DNA of 64,000 nucleotides from SXVE01 sp036388895 (GTDB lineage: Bacteria; Acidobacteriota; Blastocatellia; Pyrinomonadales; Pyrinomonadaceae). The translations under genes and the position numbers were made by a program. Shown piece by piece: positions 8,561 through 17,643 of the stretch; the first letter of the stretch is position 1; the number at the start of each line of letters is the position of its first letter. The stretch lies in NCBI GenBank assembly GCA_036388895.1, contig DASVQY010000061.1, forward strand, positions 1-64,000, given 5' to 3'. Below the pieces are notes generated by a model, which ran no database searches, was not told where the DNA came from, and saw only the letters and a list, made by a program, of their open reading frames with translations.

Positions 8561-9877
8561 CTAAACTGTTTTTGAAAGCGATTCGGAGCGGAATAAATTT
8601 TTCAGCGCTTCGTAATTCGTTTCAATTGTTACATCCAAATCTTCTTGAGTATGAGCGTTTGAGATAAACCATGCTTCGTATTGCGAAGGCGGAAGATAAA
8701 TTTTGTTTTCGAGCATCGAATTAAAATATTTCGCAAATTTTTCGGTGTCGCTGGTTTTCGCCGAATCAAAATCGAAAACTTCATTTTCAGTAAAAAACAA
8801 AGTCATCATCGAGCCGACACGATTGAAAGTTAACCTTAAATCCAAATCTCGCAATGCATTTTCGATTCCCTTTTCCAGGTAAGCGCATTTTTCTTCGAGT
8901 TTTTCGTAAAAATCAGTCGTTTCGTCAATAATCTTCAAAGTTTCAAACCCGGCTGCCATCGCCAGCGGATTACCGGAAAGCGTTCCCGCTTGATAAACAG
9001 AACCTGACGGCGCAACCATCTGCATAATTTCCGCGCGTCCGCCGTAAGCGCCGACCGGAAGACCGCCGCCGATAACTTTTCCGAACGTAGTCAAATCGGG
9101 CTCGATGTCGTAGATTTCTTGCGCGCCGCCGCGAGCGAGACGAAATCCGGTCATCACTTCATCGAAAATCAATAGAATATTTTCGCTTGAGCAAACGTCG
9201 CGCAGTTTCTGCAAAAATTCTTTTTTTGCCGGAACGCAGCCCATATTTCCGCCGACCGGCTCGATGAAGACGGCGGCGATTTTGTTTTTATTTTGTTCGA
9301 TCAGAGTGTAAACCGATTCAATATCATTATATCTCGCCGTCAAAGTATCTTTTGCGGTCGCCGGCGTCACGCCCGGCGAATCCGGTAAACCCAGAGTCGC
9401 TACGCCGGAACCGGCTTTGATCAGAAACGAATCGCCGTGTCCGTGATAACAGCCTTCAAATTTTATGATTTTATCTTTGCCGGTAAAACCGCGCGCCAGA
9501 CGCATCGCGCTCATCGTGGCTTCTGTGCCGGAATTGACCATTCGGATGATTTCGATTGACGGCACAAATTTTTTTATCAAAACCGCTAAATCAATTTCGC
9601 GCTCGTTGCTCGCCCCGAAACTCGTTCCCGAAAGCGCTGTTTCCCGAACGGCTTCAATGACTCGCTCGTGCGCGTGTCCTAAAATCATCGGTCCCCAGGA
9701 GCCTATATAGTCAATAAATTCATTGCCGTCGGCGTCAGTCATTTTCGAGCCCTGCGCGCTTTTAATATAAAGCGGGTCGCGTCCTACCGATTTGAACGCA
9801 CGGACGGGAGAATTAACTCCGCCGGGGATGTGTTTTTTTGCTTCTTCGAATAATTTGCTGCTTTTTGTTGTGTTCAT
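8561..9877 (-). CDS. hemL: Glutamate-1-semialdehyde 2,1-aminomutase
   Basis: This PLP enzyme turns glutamate-1-semialdehyde into 5-aminolevulinate, the second step of the C5 pathway after HemA. The full family length (438 residues) is present, with the fold-type I aminotransferase signatures: N-terminal HIPGGVNSPVRAF, MVNSGTEATMSA, the aspartate motif FDEVMTGFR, and the PLP lysine Lys267 in TTFGKVIGGGLPVG. It is the last gene of the heme run on the minus strand and ends at a strong bidirectional terminator. The 79-bp gap to hemB contains no obvious signal. No Shine-Dalgarno is visible at the ATG. Confidence 0.97.
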   Translation of the reverse strand: MNTTKSSKLFEEAKKHIPGGVNSPVRAFKSVGRDPLYIKSAQGSKMTDADGNEFIDYIGSWGPMILGHAHERVIEAVRETALSGTSFGASNEREIDLAVLIKKFVPSIEIIRMVNSGTEATMSAMRLARGFTGKDKIIKFEGCYHGHGDSFLIKAGSGVATLGLPDSPGVTPATAKDTLTARYNDIESVYTLIEQNKNKIAAVFIEPVGGNMGCVPAKKEFLQKLRDVCSSENILLIFDEVMTGFRLARGGAQEIYDIEPDLTTFGKVIGGGLPVGAYGGRAEIMQMVAPSGSVYQAGTLSGNPLAMAAGFETLKIIDETTDFYEKLEEKCAYLEKGIENALRDLDLRLTFNRVGSMMTLFFTENEVFDFDSAKTSDTEKFAKYFNSMLENKIYLPPSQYEAWFISNAHTQEDLDVTIETNYEALKNLFRSESLSKTV

Positions 9878-9956
9878 TTTTATAAAACTGTCTTTGATTT
9901 TGAATTTTAGTCTTTAAATAAATTAAAATCCGGTATCAAAGATCAAAAAACGTTTG

Positions 9957-10943
9957 TTAAATCAATTTTATCGCCTCTTTCGCAAAATAAGTAATAATCA
10001 CATCGGCGCCTGCGCGTTTGATTGATGTCAAAGTTTCGAGCATAACTTTTTCGCCGTCAATCCAATTTTTTTCCGCTGCCGCCTTAATCATCGAATACTC
10101 GCCGCTGACGTTGTAAGCAGCAATCGGAACATTAAATGTTTCTTTTGTTCGCCGAATAATGTCCAGATATGAAAGTGCTGGTTTGACCATTACAATGTCC
10201 GCGCCTTCCTGAATATCGAGAGCGATTTCGCGCATAGCTTCGTCGGAATTGCCGAAATCCATCTGATAAGATTTGCGGTCGCCGAATTTCGGCGCGCTTT
10301 CCGCCGCTTCGCGAAACGGTCCGTAAAAAGCTGACGAATATTTCGCCGAATAAGCCATAATCGGCGTTTCGCGAAAATTATTTTCATCCAAAATCCTTCT
10401 GATCGACGCGACGCGCCCGTCCATCATATCGGATGGCGCAATAATGTCGGCGCCGTTTTGGGCGTGCGTCAAAGCCTGTTTCGCGAGCAGTTCGAGCGAC
10501 TCGTCGTTTTGCACGTATTCGTTTTCGATAATGCCGCAATGCCCGTGCGAGGTGTACTCGCACAAACAAACGTCTGTGACGACGAGCAGTTCCGGGAAAT
10601 TTTTCTTAATTTCTCGAGTAGCTTTTTGAATTATTCCTTGTTCGTGATAACCGCTCGAACCGGTTTCGTCCTTAAAATCGGGAATGCCAAACAATAAAAC
10701 AGCGTTGATTCCGAGCTTCAACAATTCCTCGCATTCGCGCAATGCATTGTCAATTGAAAGCTGAAAAACATCGGGCATCGAGCTGATTTCGCGTTTTATA
10801 TTCCCTCCTTCAGCGATGAATAAAGGATAAATAAAATCGTTTTTTGTAAGATGCGTTTCCCGGAACATTCCGCGTAAACCAGCGGTTTTACGCAGTCGTC
10901 GAAGCCGCGAAACGGGAAAATCGGGGTAATTGAAATTGCTCAT
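9957..10943 (-). CDS. hemB: Delta-aminolevulinic acid dehydratase (porphobilinogen synthase)
   Basis: HemB condenses two 5-aminolevulinate molecules into porphobilinogen. The cysteine-type zinc site is intact (DVCLCEYTSHGHCG), and both Schiff-base lysines are visible, in AYSAKYSSAFYGPFREA and in MVKPALSYLD. The frame extends to a GTG at 10961, but the ATG at 10943 (MSNFNYPDFP) fits the family start and is preferred; 328 residues. Just upstream lies an inverted-repeat element (10954-11117) that separates hemB from hemG, so hemB-hemL may be partly uncoupled from the upstream genes. Neither start has a clear Shine-Dalgarno. Confidence 0.96.
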   Translation of the reverse strand: MSNFNYPDFPVSRLRRLRKTAGLRGMFRETHLTKNDFIYPLFIAEGGNIKREISSMPDVFQLSIDNALRECEELLKLGINAVLLFGIPDFKDETGSSGYHEQGIIQKATREIKKNFPELLVVTDVCLCEYTSHGHCGIIENEYVQNDESLELLAKQALTHAQNGADIIAPSDMMDGRVASIRRILDENNFRETPIMAYSAKYSSAFYGPFREAAESAPKFGDRKSYQMDFGNSDEAMREIALDIQEGADIVMVKPALSYLDIIRRTKETFNVPIAAYNVSGEYSMIKAAAEKNWIDGEKVMLETLTSIKRAGADVIITYFAKEAIKLI

Positions 10944-10953
10944 TAAATTTATT

Positions 10954-11117
10954 TTAGCCACAAAAGACGCAAGCGCGAACGAAAGTTTTTGCGGAGCATT
11001 GCACCATTGCTGCGAACAGAATTCAACTCTCGTAGTTCACGGTTTTTCGTAAAACGAGGATGAATTCCTAACACGCTCAGCGCTTTTCTAAACCTTTCCG
11101 TTTTTGTTCGCCGCTAA
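10954..11117. repeat. Inverted-repeat (hairpin) element between hemG and hemB
   Basis: A 164-bp non-coding stretch. Its ends carry related inverted motifs, TTAGCCACAAAAGACGC on the left and, read from the right end inward, TTAGCGGCGAACAAAAACGG. The hemG stop codon lies inside the right end. The ends resemble those of the element at 14999-15122 and the TTAGCCRCRAARRACRC pattern I recall from interspersed repeats in environmental genomes. The interior shows no coding potential. Pairing is imperfect, so the exact boundaries are uncertain. Confidence 0.45.
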
Positions 11118-12460
11118 CCGGGTCTTAAAAAATTTTCAATTTCGTCAGCAGTCAGAAAAGCATTTTTTACAGAATCGCCGACGGAAATCCCTCGATAAAA
11201 ATTGCTGCAAAAAAACATTCCGCTGTATTTTTGTTCAAAATATTTGATGCCGTTTTCTACCGTTTCGTAGCCGATATTATACTGCGGAATCGCTTTATTC
11301 CAGCGCTTTATATGAACAAAATCGGGTTCTGCGCTTAAACCTAAAATCTGTTTTAGTTCCTCAAAAACGATTTTTTTCAATTCTTCGTCGGAATGCTCAA
11401 AAAGTTTCGCGTCTCGCGAACCGCCGACGAATGTCGTTAACAAATGATAACCTTCGGGCGCACGACGGGCAAAAACAGCGGAATTCCAAAGCGTTCCTAG
11501 AATTTTTCGTTTCTCGTTGCTTGGAACTAGAAAACCGAAACCGTCAAGATTAAATGCGATATTTTCTTTTTTTATTCCGAAATAAACCAGTGCTACCGGC
11601 GGGTAATAAATATTCCTTAAATGTTTACTTAAATCAGAATCTAAATTTTCAACTAAATTCGCGGCTGCTTCAGCTGGCGTCGCAATCACTACCGAGTCAA
11701 AAATTCGCGCAAGGGAATCTGTTTTGACCGAAAATTTGCCGTCCGTTGTTTTGTTAATCCCCGAAATTCGCGTGCCTGTTTTCAAACTCTCGTTCAAACT
11801 TTCGGCAAGCCGGTCTGTTAAAATTTGTATTCCGTTTACAAAACTAAAGGAACGGGGAAAATTTTCGTCGGCTTTTTCGTTTTTCGCGCGAAGCGAACCG
11901 ACGAGCAGACTTCCGTAATCACGTTCCAATTCGTAAAGGCGGGGAAACGCGGCTTTTACGCTTAAATTTTCCGGTTTTCCGGCGAAAATCCCCGCGATGA
12001 ACGGATCGGCTGCTTTGTCTACGATTTCTCGTCCGAAACGACGTTCAAAAAACTCGGCGACCGATTCTTTTTCAGAAGATTTCGATTTCACAAACGGCTC
12101 CCTCAAAAGTCTCAACTTCGCTTTAATAGTGAAAAAATCGTTCGTCGCCATTTTTAGAATGCTCATCGGCAAAGGCTTTAGTTTGCCGTTTTGCAGAACG
12201 TAACGTTTTTTGTTTGCCGGATTAGCCGTAGAAAGTTCGGATTCAAGCTTTAATGATTTGATAAGATCAACGAGACGCGGCGATTTTATCAAACTGTTCG
12301 GACCGTATTCGATTAGAAACTCGTCAATTTTTCGCGTTTGAATATTTCCGCCGACACTTTCGTTTTTATCAAAAAGTTCGACGGAAAACCCTTTCTGTTT
12401 CAACAAAAAAGCGGCGCAAAGACCGGAAATCCCGCCGCCTATAATGCAAATTCTTTTCAT
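11114..12460 (-). CDS. hemG: FAD-dependent protoporphyrinogen/coproporphyrinogen oxidase (HemY type)
   Basis: A 448-residue flavoprotein that oxidises protoporphyrinogen IX (or coproporphyrinogen III) by six electrons using oxygen. The N-terminal Rossmann motif GGGISGLCAAFLLKQKG is followed by the FAD-contact VGGNIQTRK and EYGPNSL motifs; the C-terminal FAD region is GISVGDSVKNAFLTADEIENFL. Because hemN in the same cluster makes protoporphyrinogen from coproporphyrinogen and hemH follows the classical ferrochelatase pattern, the protoporphyrin-dependent route is the likelier one. Translation is probably coupled: the stop of the preceding small gene is 3 bp from this ATG. The symbol is sometimes written hemY. 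Confidence 0.9.
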   Translation of the reverse strand: MKRICIIGGGISGLCAAFLLKQKGFSVELFDKNESVGGNIQTRKIDEFLIEYGPNSLIKSPRLVDLIKSLKLESELSTANPANKKRYVLQNGKLKPLPMSILKMATNDFFTIKAKLRLLREPFVKSKSSEKESVAEFFERRFGREIVDKAADPFIAGIFAGKPENLSVKAAFPRLYELERDYGSLLVGSLRAKNEKADENFPRSFSFVNGIQILTDRLAESLNESLKTGTRISGINKTTDGKFSVKTDSLARIFDSVVIATPAEAAANLVENLDSDLSKHLRNIYYPPVALVYFGIKKENIAFNLDGFGFLVPSNEKRKILGTLWNSAVFARRAPEGYHLLTTFVGGSRDAKLFEHSDEELKKIVFEELKQILGLSAEPDFVHIKRWNKAIPQYNIGYETVENGIKYFEQKYSGMFFCSNFYRGISVGDSVKNAFLTADEIENFLRPG

Positions 12461-12463
12461 TAT

Positions 12464-12988
12464 TCAGAAAGATACGCTGTAGCTGAAACCCGGATTTCTG
12501 CCGCGCTCGAAAATTGCTCCGAATTGATGGCGCCCGTACGTGTAATTCACCGTCGGATGAACGCGCACTCCGTCAAAAAGAATCGTCGAACTCCAGCGTT
12601 CTCGAAAATAAATATTTAAGCCGCCGATAACGCGAAACCGGTTTTCGTATGTTCCGTATGCCACGCCAACGTAAGGCGCAATCGGCAGTTTTGTTTCGCG
12701 TTCCAAACTTTTGCTCAAAGTGGCGTAAAACGATTGACCGCTCGGCGTTCCGATGCGGTCGGAACTCGTGCCTAAAATTAAAGCCGGGCGTTTAACGGTT
12801 TCTTTGACGGCGACAAAATTCGCAAGCGGTGAAACTTTTCCCGCTAGCGGATTGTATTCAATACCTACCGAAAGACGTTCGTTTACTTGATAAGTCAAAG
12901 TATTACGCCATTTAGCACGATCAATCGTATTCGGTATGAAACGAACGCCATATGTCCATTTGTATTTGTTCTGTCCCGTCCCGCTCAC
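12464..12988 (-). CDS. Beta-strand-rich protein of unknown function within the heme cluster
   Basis: A 174-residue protein I do not recognise. It is made of alternating aromatic/polar strands (for example YGVRFIPNTIDRAKWRNTL and VGIEYNPLAGKVSPLANFV) and ends in an aromatic residue (SYSVSF), which is typical of outer-membrane barrels, but there is no signal peptide in this frame. Its GTG start has AAGG 8 nt upstream and lies 27 bp after the tlpA stop; its TGA is 3 bp before the hemG ATG, so it is translated as part of the run. Possibilities are an outer-membrane-like barrel with a mis-set start or a soluble beta protein. A role in heme handling is only suggested by position. Confidence 0.6.
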   Translation of the reverse strand: MSGTGQNKYKWTYGVRFIPNTIDRAKWRNTLTYQVNERLSVGIEYNPLAGKVSPLANFVAVKETVKRPALILGTSSDRIGTPSGQSFYATLSKSLERETKLPIAPYVGVAYGTYENRFRVIGGLNIYFRERWSSTILFDGVRVHPTVNYTYGRHQFGAIFERGRNPGFSYSVSF

Positions 12989-13015
12989 GGCGCGACCTTC
13001 GCCCGGTCAGAGCGG

Positions 13016-13936
13016 TCAGGACGGAACCGACGAAGTTTTGCTCGTTTTTTCAGGCGCTTCTTTTTGAGCTGCGGCAGTTTCAATTTCCGGCACAATATTT
13101 TCCGCCAAAGAAATCATCGCATCAATTTGTTTCTTTAAATCGGCTTGATTTACAACGCCGGAGATAACTTTAACGATTTTCCCGTTTTTATCAATAATTA
13201 CCGTTCCCGGTAGCGCTTCTCCCAGTCCGAACCGAATCATATCGGCAGAATTTGCGCCCATCCAGACGGGGAAATTAATTTTTGTTTCCTTGATAAACTG
13301 CAGAACTTTCGGTCGGTCCTTCGCTTCGTCGGTCGAAGCGCCGATGACTTGAATTCCGAGCGCGGCGTATTCGTTCTGAATCGCCGCCAAATCGGGCATT
13401 TCCTTGCGGCAGGGAACGCAATAAGTCGCCCAAAAGTTCAAGATAACTATTCGACCTTTATACTGACTTAAAGATTGATCCGTACCGAAAAGGTCTTTGA
13501 GTTTTAATTCAACTTCCTTTCCAATCGCTTCTCGCGCTTCTCGCTCGGCTATGCTCGGCGCAATTATTTCCAGCGAATCAACCACAAAAACGTCTGTCTT
13601 TTTGTTTTTGCGTTTCGTTCCCGAAACCGCAACTTTTTTGCCGACATAACTGTACCAATTTTTTTCGGATAACTTGAATTTGCCTTGTTCCAATTGATAA
13701 AGCGTAAATTTCTCGCCTTCGCGTACAGCGAGCAAAGTTGGATCGCCTCCGTCCACGCAGGATTTCGCTTTTAACAAATCTTCAGCCGTGCCGAATTCTA
13801 CTTTCGTTCTATCTGCCTCTGCCCAACAGTCGGCGCAGCAAACAACTTGCCCTTCGAGCTTCGCGGGCAGACTTTGTCCAAATACGGAAAAACCCATAAA
13901 AAACAAAAAAGTAAAAGATAGAAAGGTTTTTATCAT
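13016..13936 (-). CDS. TlpA-like thiol:disulfide oxidoreductase with N-terminal cysteine domain
   Basis: A 306-residue exported protein with a signal peptide (residues 1-20, ending SVFG) and two parts. The N-terminal part (about 25-130) is rich in cysteine (VVCCADCWAEADR, then KSCVDGGDP), followed by an OB-like beta region. The C-terminal part (about 145-280) is a TlpA/AhpC-type thioredoxin with catalytic WATYCVPCRKEMP. Such proteins keep periplasmic thiols or heme-binding CXXCH motifs reduced, for instance during cytochrome c maturation. Its place between hemH and hemG supports a link to heme use in the periplasm. A final Ala/Glu/Lys/Ser tail looks disordered. Confidence 0.85.
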   Translation of the reverse strand: MIKTFLSFTFLFFMGFSVFGQSLPAKLEGQVVCCADCWAEADRTKVEFGTAEDLLKAKSCVDGGDPTLLAVREGEKFTLYQLEQGKFKLSEKNWYSYVGKKVAVSGTKRKNKKTDVFVVDSLEIIAPSIAEREAREAIGKEVELKLKDLFGTDQSLSQYKGRIVILNFWATYCVPCRKEMPDLAAIQNEYAALGIQVIGASTDEAKDRPKVLQFIKETKINFPVWMGANSADMIRFGLGEALPGTVIIDKNGKIVKVISGVVNQADLKKQIDAMISLAENIVPEIETAAAQKEAPEKTSKTSSVPS

Positions 13937-13984
13937 TGCGATTTATAGTTTATAAATGCCGCAGCTTTTTTATTAGCCGAAACA

Positions 13985-14989
13985 TTAGCTTTTAGCCGAA
14001 GCGGTTTTTACTTGGAAATTTTCCATTTTATTGAAAACCAGCTCGGCTAAAGCATTAATAAATTTATCAGAATCGTTTAATCCGAGCGTGACTTCAAATT
14101 GCTCGACTCCGGCTTCTTTCGCCTGATGACGAAATTCGATGCCGACTTCAAAAAGCGTTTCGAGATGGTCGGAAGCGAAAGCGACCGGCACAACGAGCAT
14201 TTTTTTGACGCCGGATTTTGCCAGTTTTTCAATTGTGTCAGGTGTCGAGGGCGTCAGCCATTTCTGCGGTCCGACTTTCGATTGAAAACACAGATGATGT
14301 TTGTTGTTCCACCCGCCGCGTTGCATTATCGCCGAAACAGTTTCGCAAATGTGACCGGAATACGGATCGCCTTCACGAACTAGCTTCATCGGCGTGCCGT
14401 GCGCACTGAATAATATTTCAACGTCTTCCTTTTGATCGAATTTCTCGAAACTTTGGTTGATGCGTTCGACGAGCGCGTCAATATACGTGGGAAAATCGTA
14501 ATAATGTTCGATTAAACTCCACTTCAAGCCGTCAATTCCGCCTCGTTGATTTAACTGTTTTTCCCATTCTTTAACGCTCGAAAGCGTCGTCGCTTTTGAA
14601 TATTGCGGGTAAAGCGGCAGCAAGATAACTTTTTTTATGCCGTCTTTTTCGATCTGGTCGATGGCTTCTTCAGTAAACGGATGCCAATATCGCATTGCGA
14701 CGTAAACTTTCGCAGATATTTTTTCGTTTAATTTGCTTTCGAGAAGGGCTGCTTGTTGGAGCGTGTGATCTTTCAAAGGCGATTTGCCGCCGATTTGTTT
14801 ATATTGTTCCTGAATCCGGGGATGACGTTTCGATGAAATTAATTTCGCCAGCCACTCGCGGAACAGAAAACTGCCCGGAAAATTGATAATGTCGGGGTCA
14901 ACGAATAAATTATAAAGAAAAGGCTCGACCGCTTCTAACGAATCGGGACCACCCAGATTTAACAAAACTACTCCGATTTTTTCCTGCAT
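13985..14989 (-). CDS. hemH: Ferrochelatase
   Basis: Inserts ferrous iron into protoporphyrin IX, the last step of heme b synthesis. The length of 334 residues is normal. Family marks are GVVLLNLGGPDSLEAV at the N-terminus, the catalytic histidine in LFSAHGTPMK, and the signature VVPVAFASDHLETLFE with the conserved Glu. The enzyme is soluble or peripherally bound to the inner membrane. No Shine-Dalgarno precedes the ATG, and the 134 bp between hemN and hemH are filled by an inverted-repeat element, so initiation may rely on a leaderless or structured context. Confidence 0.97.
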   Translation of the reverse strand: MQEKIGVVLLNLGGPDSLEAVEPFLYNLFVDPDIINFPGSFLFREWLAKLISSKRHPRIQEQYKQIGGKSPLKDHTLQQAALLESKLNEKISAKVYVAMRYWHPFTEEAIDQIEKDGIKKVILLPLYPQYSKATTLSSVKEWEKQLNQRGGIDGLKWSLIEHYYDFPTYIDALVERINQSFEKFDQKEDVEILFSAHGTPMKLVREGDPYSGHICETVSAIMQRGGWNNKHHLCFQSKVGPQKWLTPSTPDTIEKLAKSGVKKMLVVPVAFASDHLETLFEVGIEFRHQAKEAGVEQFEVTLGLNDSDKFINALAELVFNKMENFQVKTASAKS

Positions 14990-14998
14990 AAATCAATT

Positions 14999-15122
14999 TC
15001 AGCCGCGAACAAACGCGAAGGAACACAAAAATAAAACAAAAATTAGTACGAATTTTTAATATCCCGATAATCCCTTAGCGAGATTGTTTTGTGATTGTTC
15101 GTGTTCGTTCGCGGCTAATTCA
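14999..15122. repeat. Inverted-repeat (hairpin) element between hemN and hemH
   Basis: A 124-bp stretch whose ends form an imperfect inverted repeat of about 30 bp. The left end has CAGCCGCGAACAAACGCGAA and a later CACAAAA; the right end, read inward on the other strand, has TTAGCCGCGAACGAACACGA, then CACAAAA. Ten central bases (AGCCGCGAAC) are identical, and the two arms could pair over most of their length. It fills the whole gap between the two genes and has no coding potential. It looks like a small palindromic interspersed element, with a possible role in mRNA processing or termination. Confidence 0.65.
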
Positions 15123-15123
15123 T

Positions 15124-16515
15124 TTAAACCGTTTTTGAAAACACGGGTTTTTCTTTTAACATCTGCGGCAGATAAGCGTCGAAACACATCGCGATGTTGC
15201 GAATAATCATTTTTCCCGCTCCTTTGATTCTGATTTTTTCGCTTGTTTCCTCCAACAGCCCGTCGGCGATGAAGACATCTAGCTTCGGAATATCTTCCGC
15301 GAAATATTCGTCGAAAACGATGCCGAAACGACGTTCAATGTCACGTTTGTCAATCGCCAGGTGACACATCAACTGCATAATCGTTTCCTTGCGGATATGG
15401 TCGTCCGCTGTCATTCGATAACCGACTGCTGTCGCCGCGCGCTTTTCGTCAATTCGCGCGTAATATTCCTTCAAATTCTTCACATTCTGCGCGTATATGT
15501 TTTGAAACTGGCTAATTGCAGACATTCCGAAAGCGTAAACGTCGCAGCCCGCTTTCGTCGAATAGCCTTGAAAATTGCGATACAAAGTATTGTTTTTTTG
15601 CGCCGTCGCGAGCTCGTCGGTCTTTTTCGCAAAATGATCCATCCCGATATATTCGTAATCGGCGGCTGTCAATTTTTCAATCGTCATCTGCAAAATGTGC
15701 AAACGTTCGTCGGGTGTAGGCAAATCTTCGGCTTTTATTAAATTCTGATGTTTTTTCAGCCAGGGAACGTGCGCGTAATTGAAAACGGCGATGCGGTCGG
15801 GCGAAACGTCAATGATTTTTTCGACCGTTTCGGCGAAACCGTCGAACGTTTGGTGCGGAAGCCCGTAAATCAAATCAATATTAATGCTGTGAAAACCGAG
15901 TTCGCGCGCCCAAATCAAAACTTGCCGCGTCATTTCTTCGGGCTGAATACGATTTATCGCTTTCTGAACCACCGGATTAAAATCCTGCACGCCCATCGAA
16001 ATGCGGTTAAATCCAATCGAGCGAAATGCTTCGAGATGTGCGCGCGTCAAACCGCGCGGGTCAATCTCGACGCTCGCTTCAGCATCTTCGGCAAACTCAA
16101 AATTTGCTTTGATAAACGACCCGACATCAATGATTTCTTCGGGCGTTAAATAAGAAGGCGTTCCGCCGCCCCAATGCATTTGTGCTACTTTTCTCTGTTT
16201 TGAAATAAGCGGTAAAATCTGCGCGATTTCCTTCTTTAAATATTCGTTATATTGACGAATCATTCGCCGGTCGCGCGAAACCATCATATTACAGCCGCAA
16301 AAATAACAAAGCTGCTCGCAAAAAGGGAAATGAAGATACAGTGAAATGTCGCTCGTGTTTGAAAAGGAATTCGTTGCGGCAATTTCCGCCGTGAAATCTT
16401 CGGCGGTGAATTCGCCGGAAAATAACGGCGCGGTCGGATACGAAGTGTAACGCGGTCCCGGCTGATTAAATTTTTTCAAAATCTCGACGTTTATTTGACC
16501 AATTTGCTCGTTCAT
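15124..16515 (-). CDS. hemN: Oxygen-independent coproporphyrinogen III oxidase
   Basis: A radical-SAM enzyme that decarboxylates two propionates of coproporphyrinogen III to give protoporphyrinogen IX without oxygen. The 463 residues match the true HemN length rather than the shorter HemW. The [4Fe-4S] motif is FCEQLCYFCGC (Cys66, Cys70, Cys73, plus Cys75), and PRYTSYPTAPLF near the N-terminus is the substrate-side HemN signature. The glycine-rich SAM motif HWGGGTPSYL follows. No oxygen-dependent HemF is present in this window. The next gene, hemE, is 45 bp upstream on the same strand. Confidence 0.97.
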   Translation of the reverse strand: MNEQIGQINVEILKKFNQPGPRYTSYPTAPLFSGEFTAEDFTAEIAATNSFSNTSDISLYLHFPFCEQLCYFCGCNMMVSRDRRMIRQYNEYLKKEIAQILPLISKQRKVAQMHWGGGTPSYLTPEEIIDVGSFIKANFEFAEDAEASVEIDPRGLTRAHLEAFRSIGFNRISMGVQDFNPVVQKAINRIQPEEMTRQVLIWARELGFHSINIDLIYGLPHQTFDGFAETVEKIIDVSPDRIAVFNYAHVPWLKKHQNLIKAEDLPTPDERLHILQMTIEKLTAADYEYIGMDHFAKKTDELATAQKNNTLYRNFQGYSTKAGCDVYAFGMSAISQFQNIYAQNVKNLKEYYARIDEKRAATAVGYRMTADDHIRKETIMQLMCHLAIDKRDIERRFGIVFDEYFAEDIPKLDVFIADGLLEETSEKIRIKGAGKMIIRNIAMCFDAYLPQMLKEKPVFSKTV

Positions 16516-16560
16516 TTCAATACAAAATTTTAACTGCCCGATTTATATGGAAAAAATCGT

Positions 16561-17619
16561 TTACGCAGCGACTTCGGTTTCGGCGTGATATTTCACGCTT
16601 AATTCTTTGACGCATTCGACGAAATACTGCACATTTTCAACCGGCGTTTTCGGAGTAATGCCGTGCCCGAGATTAAAAATATGTCCCGAACCTTCGCCGT
16701 AGCTGCGCAAAACTCGTTCGGTTTCTTCTCGAATTTTTTCTTTCGGAGCATACAAAACCGTCGGATCGAGATTGCCCTGCAAAGCTTTTACTTCGTTTAT
16801 TTCTCGCCGCACGTCGCCGATGTTTCGCACCCAATCAACACCCAAAACCTCACAGTTTAATTCCGCCAAATTTTTATACGAACTGACGCCTTTCGCGAAA
16901 ACAATAACGGGAACGCCGTTCGTTTCCAGTTTCTCGCAAATGTAACGAATATACTTTAGCGAAAATTCTTCAAAATCGTGCGGCGATAAAATGCTCGCCC
17001 AGGTGTCGAAAATCTGCACCGCATCGCAGCCGGAGCGAATTTTCGCCTTTAAATACTCAACCACGGAATCGGCTAAAATCTGTAACAATTTATGCGCCGC
17101 CGCCGGTTCGTTGTATATGAAACTTTTTATAACTTCAAAATTTTTTGAGCCTTTGCCTTCGACCATATACGCTGCAAGCGTCCAGGGCGAACCCGAAAAA
17201 CCGATGAGCGGAACCCGTGCGGCAAGCTTTTCTTTAGTCATTTTTACGGCTTGCAGGACATAATCGAGGCGTTCAACTATTCCTTCGATTTTCAAATTTT
17301 CGATTTGTCGGGCGGAACGAATCGGCGCGTCAAAAACTGGTCCTTTGGACTCGATTACGTCCAGGTTCATCCCCATCGCTTCGGGAATAACCAGAATGTC
17401 TGAAAACAAAATCGCCGCGTCCGTCTTGATAATGTCAATCGGTTGAACCGTCACTTCCGAGGCGAGTTCCGGCGTTTTGCACATCGTCAAAAACGAGTGT
17501 TTTTCGCGAATCGCGCGGTATTCAGGCAAATATCGCCCTGCCTGACGCATAATCCAAACCGGCGTTCGCTCGGTTTTTTGACTTTTACAAGCTCTGATGA
17601 ATAATGAATTTTCGTTCAA
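16561..17619 (-). CDS. hemE: Uroporphyrinogen decarboxylase
   Basis: Decarboxylates the four acetates of uroporphyrinogen III to form coproporphyrinogen III; cytosolic and cofactor-free. The 352-residue protein has the N-terminal signature PVWIMRQAGRYLPEYR, the catalytic Asp in ILFSDILVIPEAMG and the second signature GFSGSPWTLAAYMVEG. The start is a TTG at 17619 with AAGGA 9 nt upstream, which agrees with the family N-terminus (LFIRAC). The gap to hemD is 24 bp. Confidence 0.97.
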   Translation of the reverse strand: MNENSLFIRACKSQKTERTPVWIMRQAGRYLPEYRAIREKHSFLTMCKTPELASEVTVQPIDIIKTDAAILFSDILVIPEAMGMNLDVIESKGPVFDAPIRSARQIENLKIEGIVERLDYVLQAVKMTKEKLAARVPLIGFSGSPWTLAAYMVEGKGSKNFEVIKSFIYNEPAAAHKLLQILADSVVEYLKAKIRSGCDAVQIFDTWASILSPHDFEEFSLKYIRYICEKLETNGVPVIVFAKGVSSYKNLAELNCEVLGVDWVRNIGDVRREINEVKALQGNLDPTVLYAPKEKIREETERVLRSYGEGSGHIFNLGHGITPKTPVENVQYFVECVKELSVKYHAETEVAA

Positions 17620-17643
17620 AATTTAGTTTCCTTGTTTAAAGGC

